Assembly (NCBI GenBank): GCA_022414725.1
Contig: CM039463.1
Span: forward strand, 40,421,825-40,485,824
Source: Microglena sp. YARC
Taxonomy: Eukaryota > Chlorophyta > Chlorophyceae > Chlamydomonadales > Chlamydomonadaceae
Direction of reading: 5' to 3'
Length of the DNA stretch: 64,000 nucleotides
Both the position numbers and the translations under genes were made by a program. The first letter of the stretch is position 1. Every line of letters begins with the position of its first letter. The notes below the pieces were generated by a model. The model had not been told where the DNA came from and made no database searches. It saw only the letters and a program-made list of their open reading frames with translations. This document shows positions 12,501 to 21,679 of the stretch, piece by piece.

Positions 12501-13690
12501 GAAGCTACTTACCACACCTGCGGGGTAGGACAACCCAGTCAGCTTCCCTGTCGCTGCATAGAAGGTAGTGGGAGGGGCTACATGGGAGCTACCTAGAAGC
12601 TACTTACCACACCTGAGGGGTAGGACAACTCCTTGAGGTGCTGGTCCAGCTTGGCACATGCCTTGCAGACCTACACCTACACCTACTCACCTCCTACAGA
12701 CCTACAGACCTACACCTACTCACCTCCTACAGTCCTACAGACCTACACCTACTCACCTCCTACAGACCTACAGACCTACACCTACTCACCTCCTACAGTC
12801 CTACAGACCTACACCTACTCACCTCCTACAGACCTACAGACCTACACCTACAGACCTACACCTACTCACCTCCTTCAGGTGCTGGTCCAGCTTGGTGAAT
12901 GCCTTACAGACCCTGGAGATGGAGAAGCATGGATGGAATAAGTTTACAGCATAGATTGTAGTTTCAGCTACAAGCAGCAGCTGTTCAGCTACAAACAGCA
13001 GCTTCTAGGCAGCTCAATGAGCCACATGTCGAAATCTGCACTGCTCGGGAAATTAGATGGTTGTATCCTTGTTCAGCGCAAGTTCCAATGTGCCACATTC
13101 AGAGGCTGGAAACTAACCCTTTAAAAGCATACACAAACTGGTAAATTTCCATTGTTATTTAATCAGTGCCCCTTGCTCACCTTGAGAAGTCTTTGTCCTG
13201 CTTTTCGCGCTTCTTGTTTACCAAAGTGAGGTTTGCATGTGCCACCACCAGAGATTGGCGACTTACCCATTACAAGTGACCACAACCGGTACATTTCCGT
13301 TGTTATTTAACCAGTGCTACTTGCTCAACCCGAGGAATCTTTGTCCTGTTTTTTGCGCTCCTTGTTCAGCGTAGCGAGGTTCTTATGTGCCACATTCAGA
13401 GGCTGGCAACTAAAAGCATACACAAACTGAAACATTTTCATTGTTATTTAACCAGTGCCTGCCGCTTGATCACCTCGAGAAGTCTTTGCCCTACTGTTCG
13501 CGCTTTTTGTTTATGTATTCAGAGACTGGCAACTTATCCTTTAAAAGCACCCCCAACCGGTAAATGTTTTTTTTAAGCAGTGCTATGGCTCGACTCGAGA
13601 AGTCTTAATCCTGTTTATTGCTGTTGGTGTGTGTGTGTCTGTGTGTGTGTGTGTCTGTGTGTGTGTGCGTGCGTGTCTGAGTGTGTGTGT

Positions 13691-13724
<34 letters not shown>

Positions 13725-13765
13725 CTCCCTTCATAGGGGACTTAATCCTGTTTATGGCTGTTGGT

Positions 13766-13818
<53 letters not shown>

Positions 13819-13878
13819 CCTTCATAGGGGACTTAATCCTGTTTATGGCTGTTGGTGTGTGTGTGTGTCTGTGTGTGT

Positions 13879-13909
<31 letters not shown>

Positions 13910-16900
13910 GGGGACTCCCTTCATAGGGGACTTATTCCTGTTTTATGGCGCTCTTTTGGGGCGGAGCCCCCTCTTCAAGGGGGCGGGAGCCCCCATGTTT
14001 ACCTATTTGTCCGTTCAACCGACCGACTGACGGACCGTCTGACCGTGATGAAGCCTGACACGTCAGCCAACGGTCTCGTAACTAACTCGCTTCCGTTGCC
14101 ACCTGCAGGTGCACCTGTCGCTCCGTCGCGATCACTCTCCGCCATTTTTTAGCGTCGCAGGCGACGCTGCATAGAACTTGTATCTCACAGTGAGGTTCTT
14201 ACGTACCCCATCCAGAGACTAGCGCAGATGCTGCACCTCCACGCATACCTGCATATACAACCATCCATACTTACACACATCCACATTATGCAACTCATAT
14301 GTAGCGCCAACACTGTCATCTACTTGCTTACCCCGAGAAGTCTTTGTCCTGCTTTTTGCGCTCCTTGTTTATCACAGCCACTGGTAAAATGGACACAATT
14401 TTTATGCCCAAGAACTGCCCTGCAGTGACGCAAGCAATTGCCTCATGTCACTCAACAATGCTGCAGCATCTGCTGACTGTCACCTCGAACAGCTGCCTGG
14501 CGCTGTCACCTAGAACACCTGCCTGGCATCTCATCCTTGAAACAGCAGCACCCCCGGAAAAAATTGCGCTCCTTGTTTATCACAGCCACTGGTAAAATAG
14601 ACACGATACATTTTACCGGTTGTCCTGCCTTCCCGACCCTAATTGTAACCGTTTGTCGGTTGGCCGACACATTTCTAGGCCAAAACAAGGGTCGATTTTT
14701 CGTGTATATTTTACCAGTGAGCGAGGTTCTTACTTGCCACATCCAGAGACTGGCGCAGCTGCTGCACCTCCACGCATACGTGCATACACAACCATACATA
14801 CATATGCACATCCACATTATGCAACTCATATATAGCGCCAACAGTGTCATCTACTTGCTTACCTCGAGAAGTCTTTGTCCTGCTTTTTGCGCTCCTTGTT
14901 TATCACAGCCACTGGTAAAATGGACACGATTTTTACCGGTTGTCCTGCCTTCCCGACCCTAGTTGTAACCGTTTGTCAGTTGGCCGACACATTTCTAGGC
15001 CAAAACAAGGGTCGATGTTTCGTGTATATTTTACCAGTGAGCGAGGTTCTTACTTGCCACATCCAGAGACTGGCGCAGCTGCTGCACCTCCACGCATACG
15101 TGCATCCACAACCATCCATACATATGCACATCCACATTATGCAACTCATATATAGCACCGGCAGTGATCTACTTGCAACATCCAGAGACTGGCGCAGCTG
15201 CTGCACCTCCATGCATACGTGCATATACAACCATCCATACATTAAGTTGCAAACAAGATCAGGCAGTGCAACAGAATGCACAAAGCACGTATGCGCCCAA
15301 GGTGCTTGTATCAATGAGGCCTGTTTGTGTTGTCTGCAGGCATAGGGTACTCAATACACACATCCATATTATGCAACGCATATATAGCACCAACAGTGTC
15401 CTCTACTTGTATCCTTGTAAGTTCCAATGTGCCACATTCAGAGGCTGGCAACTAACCCTTTAAAAGCATACACAAACTGGTAAATTTCCATTGTTATTTA
15501 ATCAGTGCCCCTTGCTCACCTCGAGAAGTCTTTGTCCTGCTTTCTGCGCTTCTTGTTTATCACAGATAGTTTCTTCTGTGCCTCTTCCAGAGACTGGCGC
15601 AGCTGCTGCACCTCCTGCTGCAGCACTCCCACATCAGAGGACAGCGGCAACCTGCCCCCCCATTGGTGAAGTACGGTACCAGCAGTACCAGCAGCTCCTG
15701 TCGCCGTAGTGCCTGCGAGTGCATTCAAAGCGTGTACGGTGCAATTTAATTGGTCGGTTTTGTTTTGTTTTGTATGTTTGTTCGTGAAGGCTATACGGTC
15801 CCCCTTGACGTAGTTGGGTAGCAGCAGTACCAGCAGCTCCTGTCGCAATAGTGCCTGCGAGTGCATTCAAAGTGTGTACGGTGCCATTTAATCGGTCGGT
15901 TTTGTTTTGTTTTATATGTTTGTTCGTGAAGGCTATACGGTCCCCCTTGACGTAGTTGGGTAGCAGCAGTACCAGCAGTACCAGCAGCTCCTGTCGCCAT
16001 AGTGCCTGCAAGTGCATTGAAAGCGTGTACGGTGCCATTTATTCGGTCGGTTTTGTTTTGTTTGTTTGTGAAGGCTATACGGTCCCCCTTGGCGTAGTTA
16101 GGTTGCAGCAGTACCAGCAGTACCAGCAGCTCCTGTCGCCATAGTGCCTGCGAGTGCATTGAAAGCGTGTACGGTGCCATTTATTCGGTCGGTTTTGTTT
16201 TGTTTGTTTGTGAAGGCTATACGGTCCCCCTTGACGTAGTTAGGTTGCAGCACTACCAGCAGTACCAGCAGTACCAGCAGCTCCTGTCGCCATAGTGCCT
16301 GCAAGTGCATTCAATGTGTGTACGGTGCTATTTAATCGGTCGGTTTTGTTTTGTTTGTTTGTGAAGGCTATACGGTCCCCCTTGACGTAGTTGGGTAGCA
16401 GCAGTACCAGCAGCTCCTGTCGCTATAGTGCCTGCGAATGCATTCAATGGGTGTACGGTACCATTCATTTCAGGCACACTAGCTAGCTCCAGGTTTGGCC
16501 CAAGGGCAGGGAAAGGGAGCTGCCTAGAAGCTGCTTCTTGCAGCCCCCAAAAGAAGCAGTTCCCACAACCACCAACCACTGTTTTTTTCTTGACAACGCC
16601 ATAGTGCCTGCAAGTGCATTCAAAGTGTATGCGGTACCAGGTCGTTCAGGAGAAGAGGAGGAAAAAGAAAGAAAAAAATGAAACAAAGGGATTTGTTTGA
16701 GTTTACATTTTCCTGGTAATAATTTGTTTACTGCCGAAGACGGCGAGCAGCCTAATTGCTGGCTGAAGCTTTGTAACCAAGTTCAAGTATACAGTACCAT
16801 TCAATGTGCCAGGTTATGTTTGTTTTGTTTGCTTGTTTGTTTACTGTGATTTGCATGCTGGTGTGTTTGTGTTTTTCATGAGTTCCCCCTGACATAACCA

Positions 16901-18673
16901 CCCACCACCTGTGTATGTGTGTCTAACTCTTGTGTTGCCACCCACCACCTGTGTGCCCACAACTAGTGCTTCTTTTGGGGGCTACGCATGGCAGCTTCCA
17001 GTCAGCTACCCGCCACCCACCCACCACCCACCTACCACCTGTGTGCCCACAACTAGTGCTTCTTTTTGGGCTACGCATGGCAGCTTCCAGTCAGCTACCC
17101 GCCACCCACCCACCACCCACCTACCACCTGTGCGCCCACAACTAGTGCTTCTTTTTGGGCTACGCATGGCAGCTTCCAGTCAGCTACCCGCCACCCACCC
17201 ACCACCCACCTACCACCTGTGTGCCCACAACTAGTGCTTCTTTTTGGGCTACGCATGGCAGCTTCCAGTCAGCTACCCGCCACCCACCCACCACCCACCT
17301 ACCACCTGTGTGCCCACAACTAGTGCTTCTTTTTGGGCTACGCATGGCAGCTTCCAGTCAGCTACCCGCCACCCACCCACCACCCACCTACCACCTGTGT
17401 GCCCACAACTAGTGCTTCTTTTTGGGCTACGCATGGCAGCTTCCAGTCAGCTACCCGCCACCCACCCACCACCCACCTACCACCTGTGTGCCCACAACTA
17501 GTGCTTCTTTTTGGCGGAGCCCCCCCTACAAGGGGGCGGGAGCCCCCAGGGTTACCCATTTGTCTGTCTGTGTGACCGTCTGACCTAGACGAAGCCTGAC
17601 ACGTCAGCCAACGGTCTCGTAGCTAACTGGCTTACGTTGACACCTGTCGCTCCATTGTGAACAATCTCCTTTAAATTAGCCAGAAGTGGCCTTCCAACCC
17701 CCCCGGGCTCCGCGCTCCGCAAGGTAAGGGGGGCAGCGCACTGTACTGGGTCGCACTGAGTTGCTCAATTTGCGGCGCATCACACGAAAACAAATGATGG
17801 CTTACTTTTGCATTGGGTAGTGGGGCATGCGAGGGGGGGAAGGGAGAATTCTGGTGGCAGCGAAGCAGCTAGCAGGTTTCAGTTCAGTGTTGGTTGTGGT
17901 TGGTGGAAGAGCAAAGGTGTAACCCGTTCTGTGACCCAGCTCAAACCAGGGCAGCACCTTAGTTGATGTTAAAAGATGAGGGCTTACTTATGCATAGGGT
18001 TGTGGAGGCATGCCAGGGGGGCAGGGGGAAAACTGGTGGCTCTGAAGCAGCTAGCATGTTTCAGTTCAGTGTTGGTTGGGGTTGGGGGAGGGGCAAAGGT
18101 GTAACCTGTTCTGTAACCCAGCCCAAATCAGGGCAACACCTTATTTGATGTTAAAATATGATGGCTTACTTTTCCATTGGGTTGTGGGGGCATGCAAGGG
18201 GGGCAGGGGGAAAACAGGTGGCTCTGAAGCAGCTAGCATGTTTCAGTTCAGTGTTGGTTGGGGTTGGGGGAGGGGCAAAGGTGTAACCTGTTCTGTAACC
18301 CAGCCCAAATCAGGGCAGCACCTTAGTTTATGTTAAAACATGATGGCTTACTTTTCCATTGGGTTGTGGAGGCGTGCGAGGGGGCCAGGGGGGAAACTGG
18401 TGGCACCGAAGCAGCTAGCGGGTTGGCTTCACTGTCGTCGTGCTTCCTTTTCAGTCCCCTAGTGTGAACTGCCTTCTCCCCTTTGCCACAAACCTCGGAC
18501 TCTTGACGCTGCAGAACCTCGGACTCTTGACGCTGCAGAACCTCGGACTCTTGACGCTGCAGAGCCATCCCTTGTTCTAGGGTTGCATTGCCTTCAGGCA
18601 TGGGTGTGAGGGGCAAGCGGGGTCCAGGTGCCGGCCACTTTGCGGGCTTTGTCTGACTCTTGGCTGGCAGGCC
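6186..18673 (-). CDS. Coiled-coil / Ala-Thr-Gln-rich repeat protein gene (4-exon partial model)
   Basis: I do not recognise the family. Four minus-strand exons join with exact codon phase: 18352-18673 (ends phase 1), 15520-15712 (2+189+2 nt), 12870-12912 (1+42 nt) and 9554-6186 (phase 0). All introns are GT-AG. The predicted product, about 1,310 residues, has in order a Pro-rich basic segment with three LQRQESEV repeats and a KRKH basic patch, an Ala/Gly/Thr linker, a heptad-like coiled coil (LQQEVQQLRQSLEEAQKKL), a short amphipathic link (KLDQHLKE), a second coiled coil (SKNEKIAELHQELLNQ), and a very long Gln/Ala region with 20-residue repeats. A 5' exon with a start codon and the true 3' end were not identified. 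The conserved coils and the phase agreement argue that the gene is real; the function is unknown. Confidence 0.68.
6740..8905. repeat. 60-bp coding minisatellite with higher-order duplication
   Basis: The 60-bp unit contains ttgacaggctggcttgctat. Units near 6747 and 7617 begin the same series of variants (agacagacttgcttgctatg, then the same order of subtypes), so a block of about 870 bp was duplicated as a higher-order repeat. No frame-breaking indels were seen. Confidence 0.88.
9575..9845. repeat. G-rich low-complexity tracts in the intron before exon C
   Basis: Two blocks of GGGGTG and GTGGG repeats (about 9580-9625 and 9737-9838) separated by a decayed copy of the exon C start. Both blocks are followed by a shared tail: gagtttagcgctac, agcgct and an aatcccgtaattatag motif at 9628-9680 and 9841-9895, showing that a segment of about 210 bp was duplicated. 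Confidence 0.85.
9685..9725 (-). pseudogene. Copy 1 of the exon C acceptor and exon start
   Basis: The minus strand reads CCCTGCAAGTGACTGACC followed by TAAGCCGCGAGCAGCTGCAG, matching the real exon C start at 9554, but the acceptor AG is displaced (GCAA). It lies upstream of the real exon, inside the intron. Confidence 0.75.
9908..9945 (-). pseudogene. Copy 2 of the exon C acceptor and exon start
   Basis: The minus strand reads TCCTACCCTTCAG, then GTGACTGACCTAAGCCGC, then diverges. The acceptor remains intact while the coding sequence is lost after about 18 nt. Confidence 0.75.
9990..11706. repeat. 18-bp minisatellite, about 94 copies, open on both strands
   Basis: The unit is gtgaccgtcctctatcca with three main variants (ccag, ctgg, ccgct). 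The period is kept with no indel across about 1.7 kb. The minus strand encodes a hexapeptide repeat DRGRS(P/L) and the plus strand VTVLY(P/L); both are open for more than 575 codons because 18 is divisible by 3. It lies inside the intron between exons B and C of the coiled-coil gene, flanked by acceptor copies, so I do not call it as coding. RS-like composition on the minus strand is notable. Confidence 0.9.
11745..11775 (-). pseudogene. Copy 3 of the exon C acceptor and exon start
   Basis: The minus strand has TCCTACCATGCAG followed by GTGACTGACCTA and then diverges. It joins the 95-bp array to the left-hand sequence, so the array is continuous with an exon C acceptor copy. Confidence 0.72.
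11756..12640 (-). repeat. 95-bp minisatellite with an acceptor and a donor in each unit
   Basis: Units start at 11756, 11851, 11946, 12041, 12136, 12231, 12326, 12421 and 12516, exactly 95 bp apart, with a partial tenth from 12611. On the minus strand each unit contains TCCTACCCCGCAG (acceptor), five bases GTGTG, then GTAAGT or GTAGTAAGT-like (a donor at GTAAGTAGC), so the unit looks like a 90-nt intron plus a 5-nt exon. Variation between units is limited to a few substitutions, implying recent homogenisation. Confidence 0.92.
12620..12869 (-). repeat. Copies of exon B and of its donor junction
   Basis: At 12625-12675 a near-complete copy of exon B is present on the minus strand (CAAGCTGGACCAGCACCT with Cys/Ala changes), fused to the TCCTACCCC start of the 95-bp array. 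From 12662 to 12869 a 20-30 bp tandem (acctactcacctcctacag) represents repeated donor junctions GGAG/GTGAGTAGGTG on the minus strand, directly downstream of exon B. Confidence 0.75.
12870..12912 (-). CDS. Exon B: 43-nt exon, VCKAFTKLDQHLKE
   Basis: The acceptor is CATCTCCAG and the donor GTGAGTAGG. The exon supplies one base completing the Arg codon started by exon A, plus 14 codons, and ends in phase 0 as exon C requires. An alternative copy about 240 bp downstream (see 12620-12869) could act as a duplicate exon but lacks a donor right after GAG. Confidence 0.68.
13625..13920. repeat. GT microsatellite and poly-G tracts, three-fold tandem
   Basis: Three units of gactcccttcatagggga, then cttaatcctgttt, then a TGTGTG run, then a poly-G run of up to about 34 G. 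The aatcctgtttatggctgttg part is a decayed exon A donor copy, so this block is part of the exon A-derived array. Homopolymer lengths are probably unreliable. Confidence 0.85.
13955..14180 (+). repeat. Dispersed repeat family A, copy 1
   Basis: It begins near ggggcggagccccctctt and ends with cgccattttttagcgtcgca plus ggcgacgctgcatagaactt. Further copies are at 17512 (same orientation) and 19885 (inverted). Shared landmarks are a G/C stem-loop at one end, gaagcctgacacgtcagcc in the middle and an agcgtcgc/gcgacgct hairpin at the other end. There is no coding capacity; probably a non-autonomous mobile repeat of unknown class. Confidence 0.75.
15520..15712 (-). CDS. Exon A: coiled-coil exon
   Basis: The acceptor is CACTCGCAG and the donor GTGAGCAAGG. 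The exon has 2 + 63 codons + 2 nt and fits the phases of exons D and B exactly. It encodes an Ala/Gly/Thr segment and then GVLQQEVQQLRQSLEEAQKK, a clear heptad coiled coil, followed by a Lys/Arg-rich end (INKKRRKQDKDFS). A shorter exon using the inner acceptor GGGGGGGCAG at 15652 is possible but would break phase with exon D. Confidence 0.72.
15713..16625 (-). repeat. Tandem copies of the exon A acceptor and exon start
   Basis: Six copies, spaced roughly 130-180 bp, of a minus-strand segment with TGCACTTGCAG (acceptor) followed by GCACTATGGCGACAGGAGC, the exon A start, then diverging into acgtagttgggtagcagc and a GTTTTGTTTTG stretch. They lie upstream of exon A in the D-A intron and decay away from it. 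Confidence 0.8.
16640..16800 (+). repeat. Dispersed repeat family B, copy 1
   Basis: Shares tcgttcaggagaagagga, a purine-rich stretch, tgccgaagacggcgagcag and attgctggctgaagct, then gtaaccaagttca with the copy at 32365-32490. The identity covers a discontinuous stretch of about 110 bp. No coding potential. Confidence 0.7.
16920..17512. repeat. 89-bp minisatellite, about 6.5 copies
   Basis: The unit contains gggctacgcatggcagcttc, cagtcagctacccgccaccc, a ccaccca run and gcccacaactagtgcttctt. The phase of the last full units is exact at 89 bp (17066, 17155, 17244, 17333). Overlapping open frames of 80-107 codons are repeat artefacts. The last unit is broken by insertion of dispersed family A copy 2. 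Confidence 0.92.
17512..17690 (+). repeat. Dispersed repeat family A, copy 2
   Basis: Starts inside the last 89-bp unit with ggcggagccccccctacaag, keeps gaagcctgacacgtcagcc and acctgtcgctcc, and decays after about 17665; the terminal agcgtcgc hairpin is missing. Confidence 0.72.
17790..18351 (-). repeat. 182-bp tandem copies of the exon D donor junction
   Basis: The plus-strand motif cttacttttccattgggttg, which on the minus strand is the exon D end plus its GTAAGC/GTAAGT donor, occurs at 17801, 17983, 18165 and in the real exon at 18347: exactly 182 bp each time. Each unit has about 75 bp derived from the exon end and about 105 bp of intron. It lies directly downstream of exon D. Confidence 0.85.
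18352..18673 (-). CDS. Exon D: Pro-rich basic segment with LQRQESEV repeats
   Basis: The acceptor is TTGTCTATAG and the donor GTAAGCC. The 322-nt exon reads 107 codons plus one base. It starts GLPAKSQTKPAKWP, has three 24-nt direct repeats coding LQRQESEV (about 18497-18570), then a basic GLKRKHDD patch that could be a nuclear signal, and a Pro/Ser-rich end. It is the most 5' exon I can place by phase. A start codon further 5' was not found; ATGs inside the exon are possible alternatives. Confidence 0.58.
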
Positions 18674-18960
18674 CTATAGACAATAATGGTACATGGTTGT
18701 ATAAGCCTTTATGGGCTGGCTCCAGGCATGGTGCAAGGGGCAAGAGGGATACAATTGGGGGGCACTTTGTGGGCTCTGTGTGATGCGTGGCTGGCATTCC
18801 CTGTAGTCAAGAATGGTACATGGTTGTGAAAGCCTTAATGGGCTAGCTTCAGGCATGGCCGCATGGGTGCGAGGAGGAATCGATAGCCCGGTGGGGGGCA
18901 CTCTGCGGGCTCTCTGTGATGCTTGACTGGCAAACCCTGTAAAGTAGGAGGAGAAGAAGA
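18674..18960 (-). pseudogene. Two copies of the exon D acceptor and 5' end
   Basis: Near 18690-18815 and 18830-18945 the minus strand shows an acceptor (CTACAG, CTTTACAG) followed by GGAATGCCAGCC or GGTTTGCCAGTC and then an exon D-like GCC-AAG/AAG-TGG/CCC region. Frames are broken. They lie upstream of exon D. Confidence 0.68.
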
Positions 18961-19884
18961 AGACGAACAACAACAACCAGAACAAGAACAAGAATGGACA
19001 CATAGTTGTAGTAGTACTGCGCCCGTGTGTTTCCGAGGAAGGCCTGCCCGGTTTTTGCCCTGCCCTCCATGTGCGAAATTACGAAACGGGCTGAAAAGGG
19101 GTCCTGGGAAACGATTTTTCCAGACCGCGGTGCTGATGCTCCAAATGATATATCTGAATGAATGATTGCTACAGGACGATGGGAAGGCCGCGCGATTAAA
19201 AGATAACCAAGCTGTTGCTCGGCGATTCAAACGAGTTCATCAAGTAGGGTCCTCGAATGCCAACTCACCGAGACTTCAAATTGAGGGGGCTGTAGACTCC
19301 AGTCCGCGAGCTCCTGCGGTTCCGAGCGTTCACCCCTTCCTAATCTACGAATGGGAGATACAAGCTTGACTCCATTCATAATGATCCTGCTATCTCGCGT
19401 TCTAAGTAGTGTAGCATGCGGCTCATGATTTGCATCGCCCTGGAAAATTGAGGGTCGACAAGTCCTAAGCGCGTGTCGCAAACGGCACGGAAACCCGCTG
19501 TATCATAACAGTCAAGGTCAGGGCAGGGGGCGAACAGTTAAGAAACTTGATCTGTAGGCTGCGAGAAAGGGCGAGGAGCAGGTCCATGGCGAGGAGGATG
19601 GCTGGGAGATTTTGAAAGTAGAGGAGTAAGTAGCCACTCGTAGCGGAATAAGATACAAAACATTGGACAACTTTTGCGAAGGATCTTGGCCGCTGCGATG
19701 CTGGTAACTCTATTCATGCACACTCCAACTATGAGCCAAATGTTTGGGTGCGGAGGTGGCCGGAATCGCCAACGCCTGGGGAGTCGGAGTCACGGAGAGA
19801 CGGAGACTCGGGTGGGACTTGCCAAGTCTTCAGCATCTTCAGCATCGCTGGGGGGTCCAGATGAGAGGGGACTAAAGCGACAAG
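18961..19884. other. Unassigned sequence
   Basis: No repeat array and no recognised gene. Open frames of 60-130 codons exist on both strands, without family motifs or clear splice signals. An AAC/AAG-rich stretch at 18955-18995 is low complexity. It could hold a 5' exon or promoter of the coiled-coil gene, but I cannot show it. Confidence 0.4.
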
Positions 19885-20115
19885 TTCTATGCAGCGTCGC
19901 AAGCGACGCTAAAAATGGCGGAGAGTGTTCGCGACGGAGCGACAGGTGGCAACAGAAGCGAGTTAGTCACGAGACCGTTGGCTGATGTGTCAGGCTTCGT
20001 CTCGGTCAGACGGATGCGGATGCAGATGCGGATGGTCCAGGGGATGGTAGGTCGGTCAGACGGACAAATGGGTAACCCTGGGGGCTCCCGGGGGCTCCCG
20101 CCAAAAATTCCAGCC
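19885..20115 (-). repeat. Dispersed repeat family A, copy 3 (inverted)
   Basis: Reverse complement of the 13955 copy: starts with the hairpin agcgtcgcaagcgacgct (8-bp arms, 2-nt loop), keeps gctgatgtgtcaggcttcgt and ends at gggggctcccgggggctccc. An internal expansion (gatgcggatgcagatgcgga) is specific to this copy. Confidence 0.75.
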
Positions 20116-20469
20116 AGACATCTACCACTGCCCCCGCCCCCCCTCTTTTCCACTACTTGCAGGTCAGCATCTTTTCTGCCATGCACGAGTTTGCAGTGGA
20201 GGAGGATGACTTTGACACAGTTGCTGCTCCTTATGCCCCTGCTGGCGCTACCACTCCTGATACTGCTGCTGCCCACATGTCCCCCCCGACCTTAAAGCGG
20301 CTGTGTCGTATGATCATTTAGACCAGACTGGTAAACTGGTTTGGTTCTCATACCCGAGTGAAAAAAATATTAGCTACCTGCGATTCTCATCCCCTCATGA
20401 CAGTCTATAATTGTTTTGATTTTACTGGAACTTGGTTACAATTTGGCTGGCTGGAGCCATGTATCGGGT

Positions 20470-20745
20470 CAACGGATGGTCAGCTAGCCCACCTCTGCTC
20501 CTGATTTGATTCAATTGTTGCATGGATTTACATTCAATTGGTAGATACAAGATGCTCAGTCAGCTCACCTCTGCTCCTGATTTGAATTTATTTGCTCTTC
20601 CCAGCCCAGATCTGACCAGTAATACACCTCCGCTCTTGATTATAATTTAATTGTTACACATGGCAGGCATACGGTACTGGAAAGTCACCCAGCCCACCTC
20701 AGCTCCTGATTTGAAATTCAATTTTTTTTACAGCAAGCGTGGGCT
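20470..20745. repeat. Imperfect tandem of a cacctctgctcctgatttga unit
   Basis: Four imperfect copies (about 20478, 20550, 20615, 20685) of a segment running from agcccacctctgctcctgat to ttcaattgtt, spaced 60-85 bp. The DNA on either side, 20116-20470 and 20746-20870, shows nothing I recognise. Confidence 0.65.
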
Positions 20746-20872
20746 GACTACTGAACATATAAGAAGTAAATGTTACAATAACATGTACCGTAAGCAACGA
20801 TTTGCCAACTGTATTTTTTAAACAACGATTTGCCAACTGGATTTCAGGTCTGAACTTGAGTCAGTTCAAGCT

Positions 20873-21455
20873 ATGGATCCCTTTGCGAAGTCAATTGGTC
20901 GGCCCCCTATGGAAAACAGACCTGTGCGATACTTAGACGAAATCGTAAAATATTCAAATCTTCACATCTTCACATTTACCCAAGGACGCCGGTCAAATCA
21001 GCCGGTTAGTCTGACTGGCCTGAAATCTAAACGACTGGTGTCCGATTCCCGTCGGGGGAGGATTACCTCGGAGGGCACTTTTTCGCGTACGTTTCTCAGG
21101 GTTGCGGACTGTGGACGCGGTGTTTTCATGTGTCGTTTCTCTACTCTCCTGTGGACTCAATCTAGGGACCTGGAGCATGTCTACGATTTTCCTTGAAAAA
21201 TCGCCTCTTCGTGCCTCTCGTAGCTCATTGCATCAGCCCATTGTGCTTGACAAGGAAATCTGCTATTTCGCACTAGTTCCTTCAGGTTGCGCAGTAGCAA
21301 CTGTAGCCTCGGAAGTTGCTGCACCTGCCTCCATGGAACTTCGGGAAGTCAGTGAGCTAATAAGTTCATTAGCCTTACAGGCCACCAAGTTGAAATAAAT
21401 GCCATACCATGCCATGCTATTGAAATTGAAATTGAAATTGAAATTGTTACATCCG
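20873..21455 (+). mobile_element. Possible 3' fragment of a retroposon with (ttgaaa)n tail
   Basis: A 107-codon frame (20873-21196) overlaps a 98-codon frame (21102-21398). The second stops at TAA and is followed at once by atgccataccatgccatgc and then about four attgaa units. A frame ending next to a short microsatellite tail is typical of truncated non-LTR retroposons. No RT or other domain is visible, so this rests on tail structure only. The tail also abuts the 3' end of the minus-strand LINE. Confidence 0.3.
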
Positions 21456-21679
21456 TGTAGAACCGTTACTCACAGGACGTGAAGTTAAGGACACCATAGC
21501 TAGCTATAGTCACCGCAGGACCATCTCAGTAAAAAGAATTACCACCGATGCCTGACCGGCAGGCACAGTAGCCACATCATGCCAGTGCAGCTTAATATGG
21601 GGGTTTTTCACCCCGGTTGGGAAGCACCGACACAATGCAGCTAGTAAGACAAAACCTGAGAGGGGGGACGGTGTGTGTG

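Larger units (their letters stand above)
13060..15519 (-). pseudogene. Array of decaying copies of the 3' half of exon A and its donor
   Basis: At least eight segments on the minus strand resemble the end of exon A (around 13090-13250, 13320-13400, 13450-13530, 13585-13615, 14190-14380, 14560-14770, 14850-15090, 15170-15215). The copy near 14860-14915 still reads VINKERKKQDKDFSR followed by a GTAAGC donor, and those near 14750, 15065 and 15190 still read EVQQLRQSL. Intervals contain other DNA, including a dispersed repeat at 13955. All lie downstream of the real exon A donor, inside the A-B intron. Confidence 0.75.

Noticed and set aside
18849..19070. Hydrophobic Leu/Phe/Val-rich peptides resembling signal peptides on the minus strand
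   Set aside because: They come from the pyrimidine-rich strand of an acceptor copy (CTTCTTCTC run) and lack a supported start.
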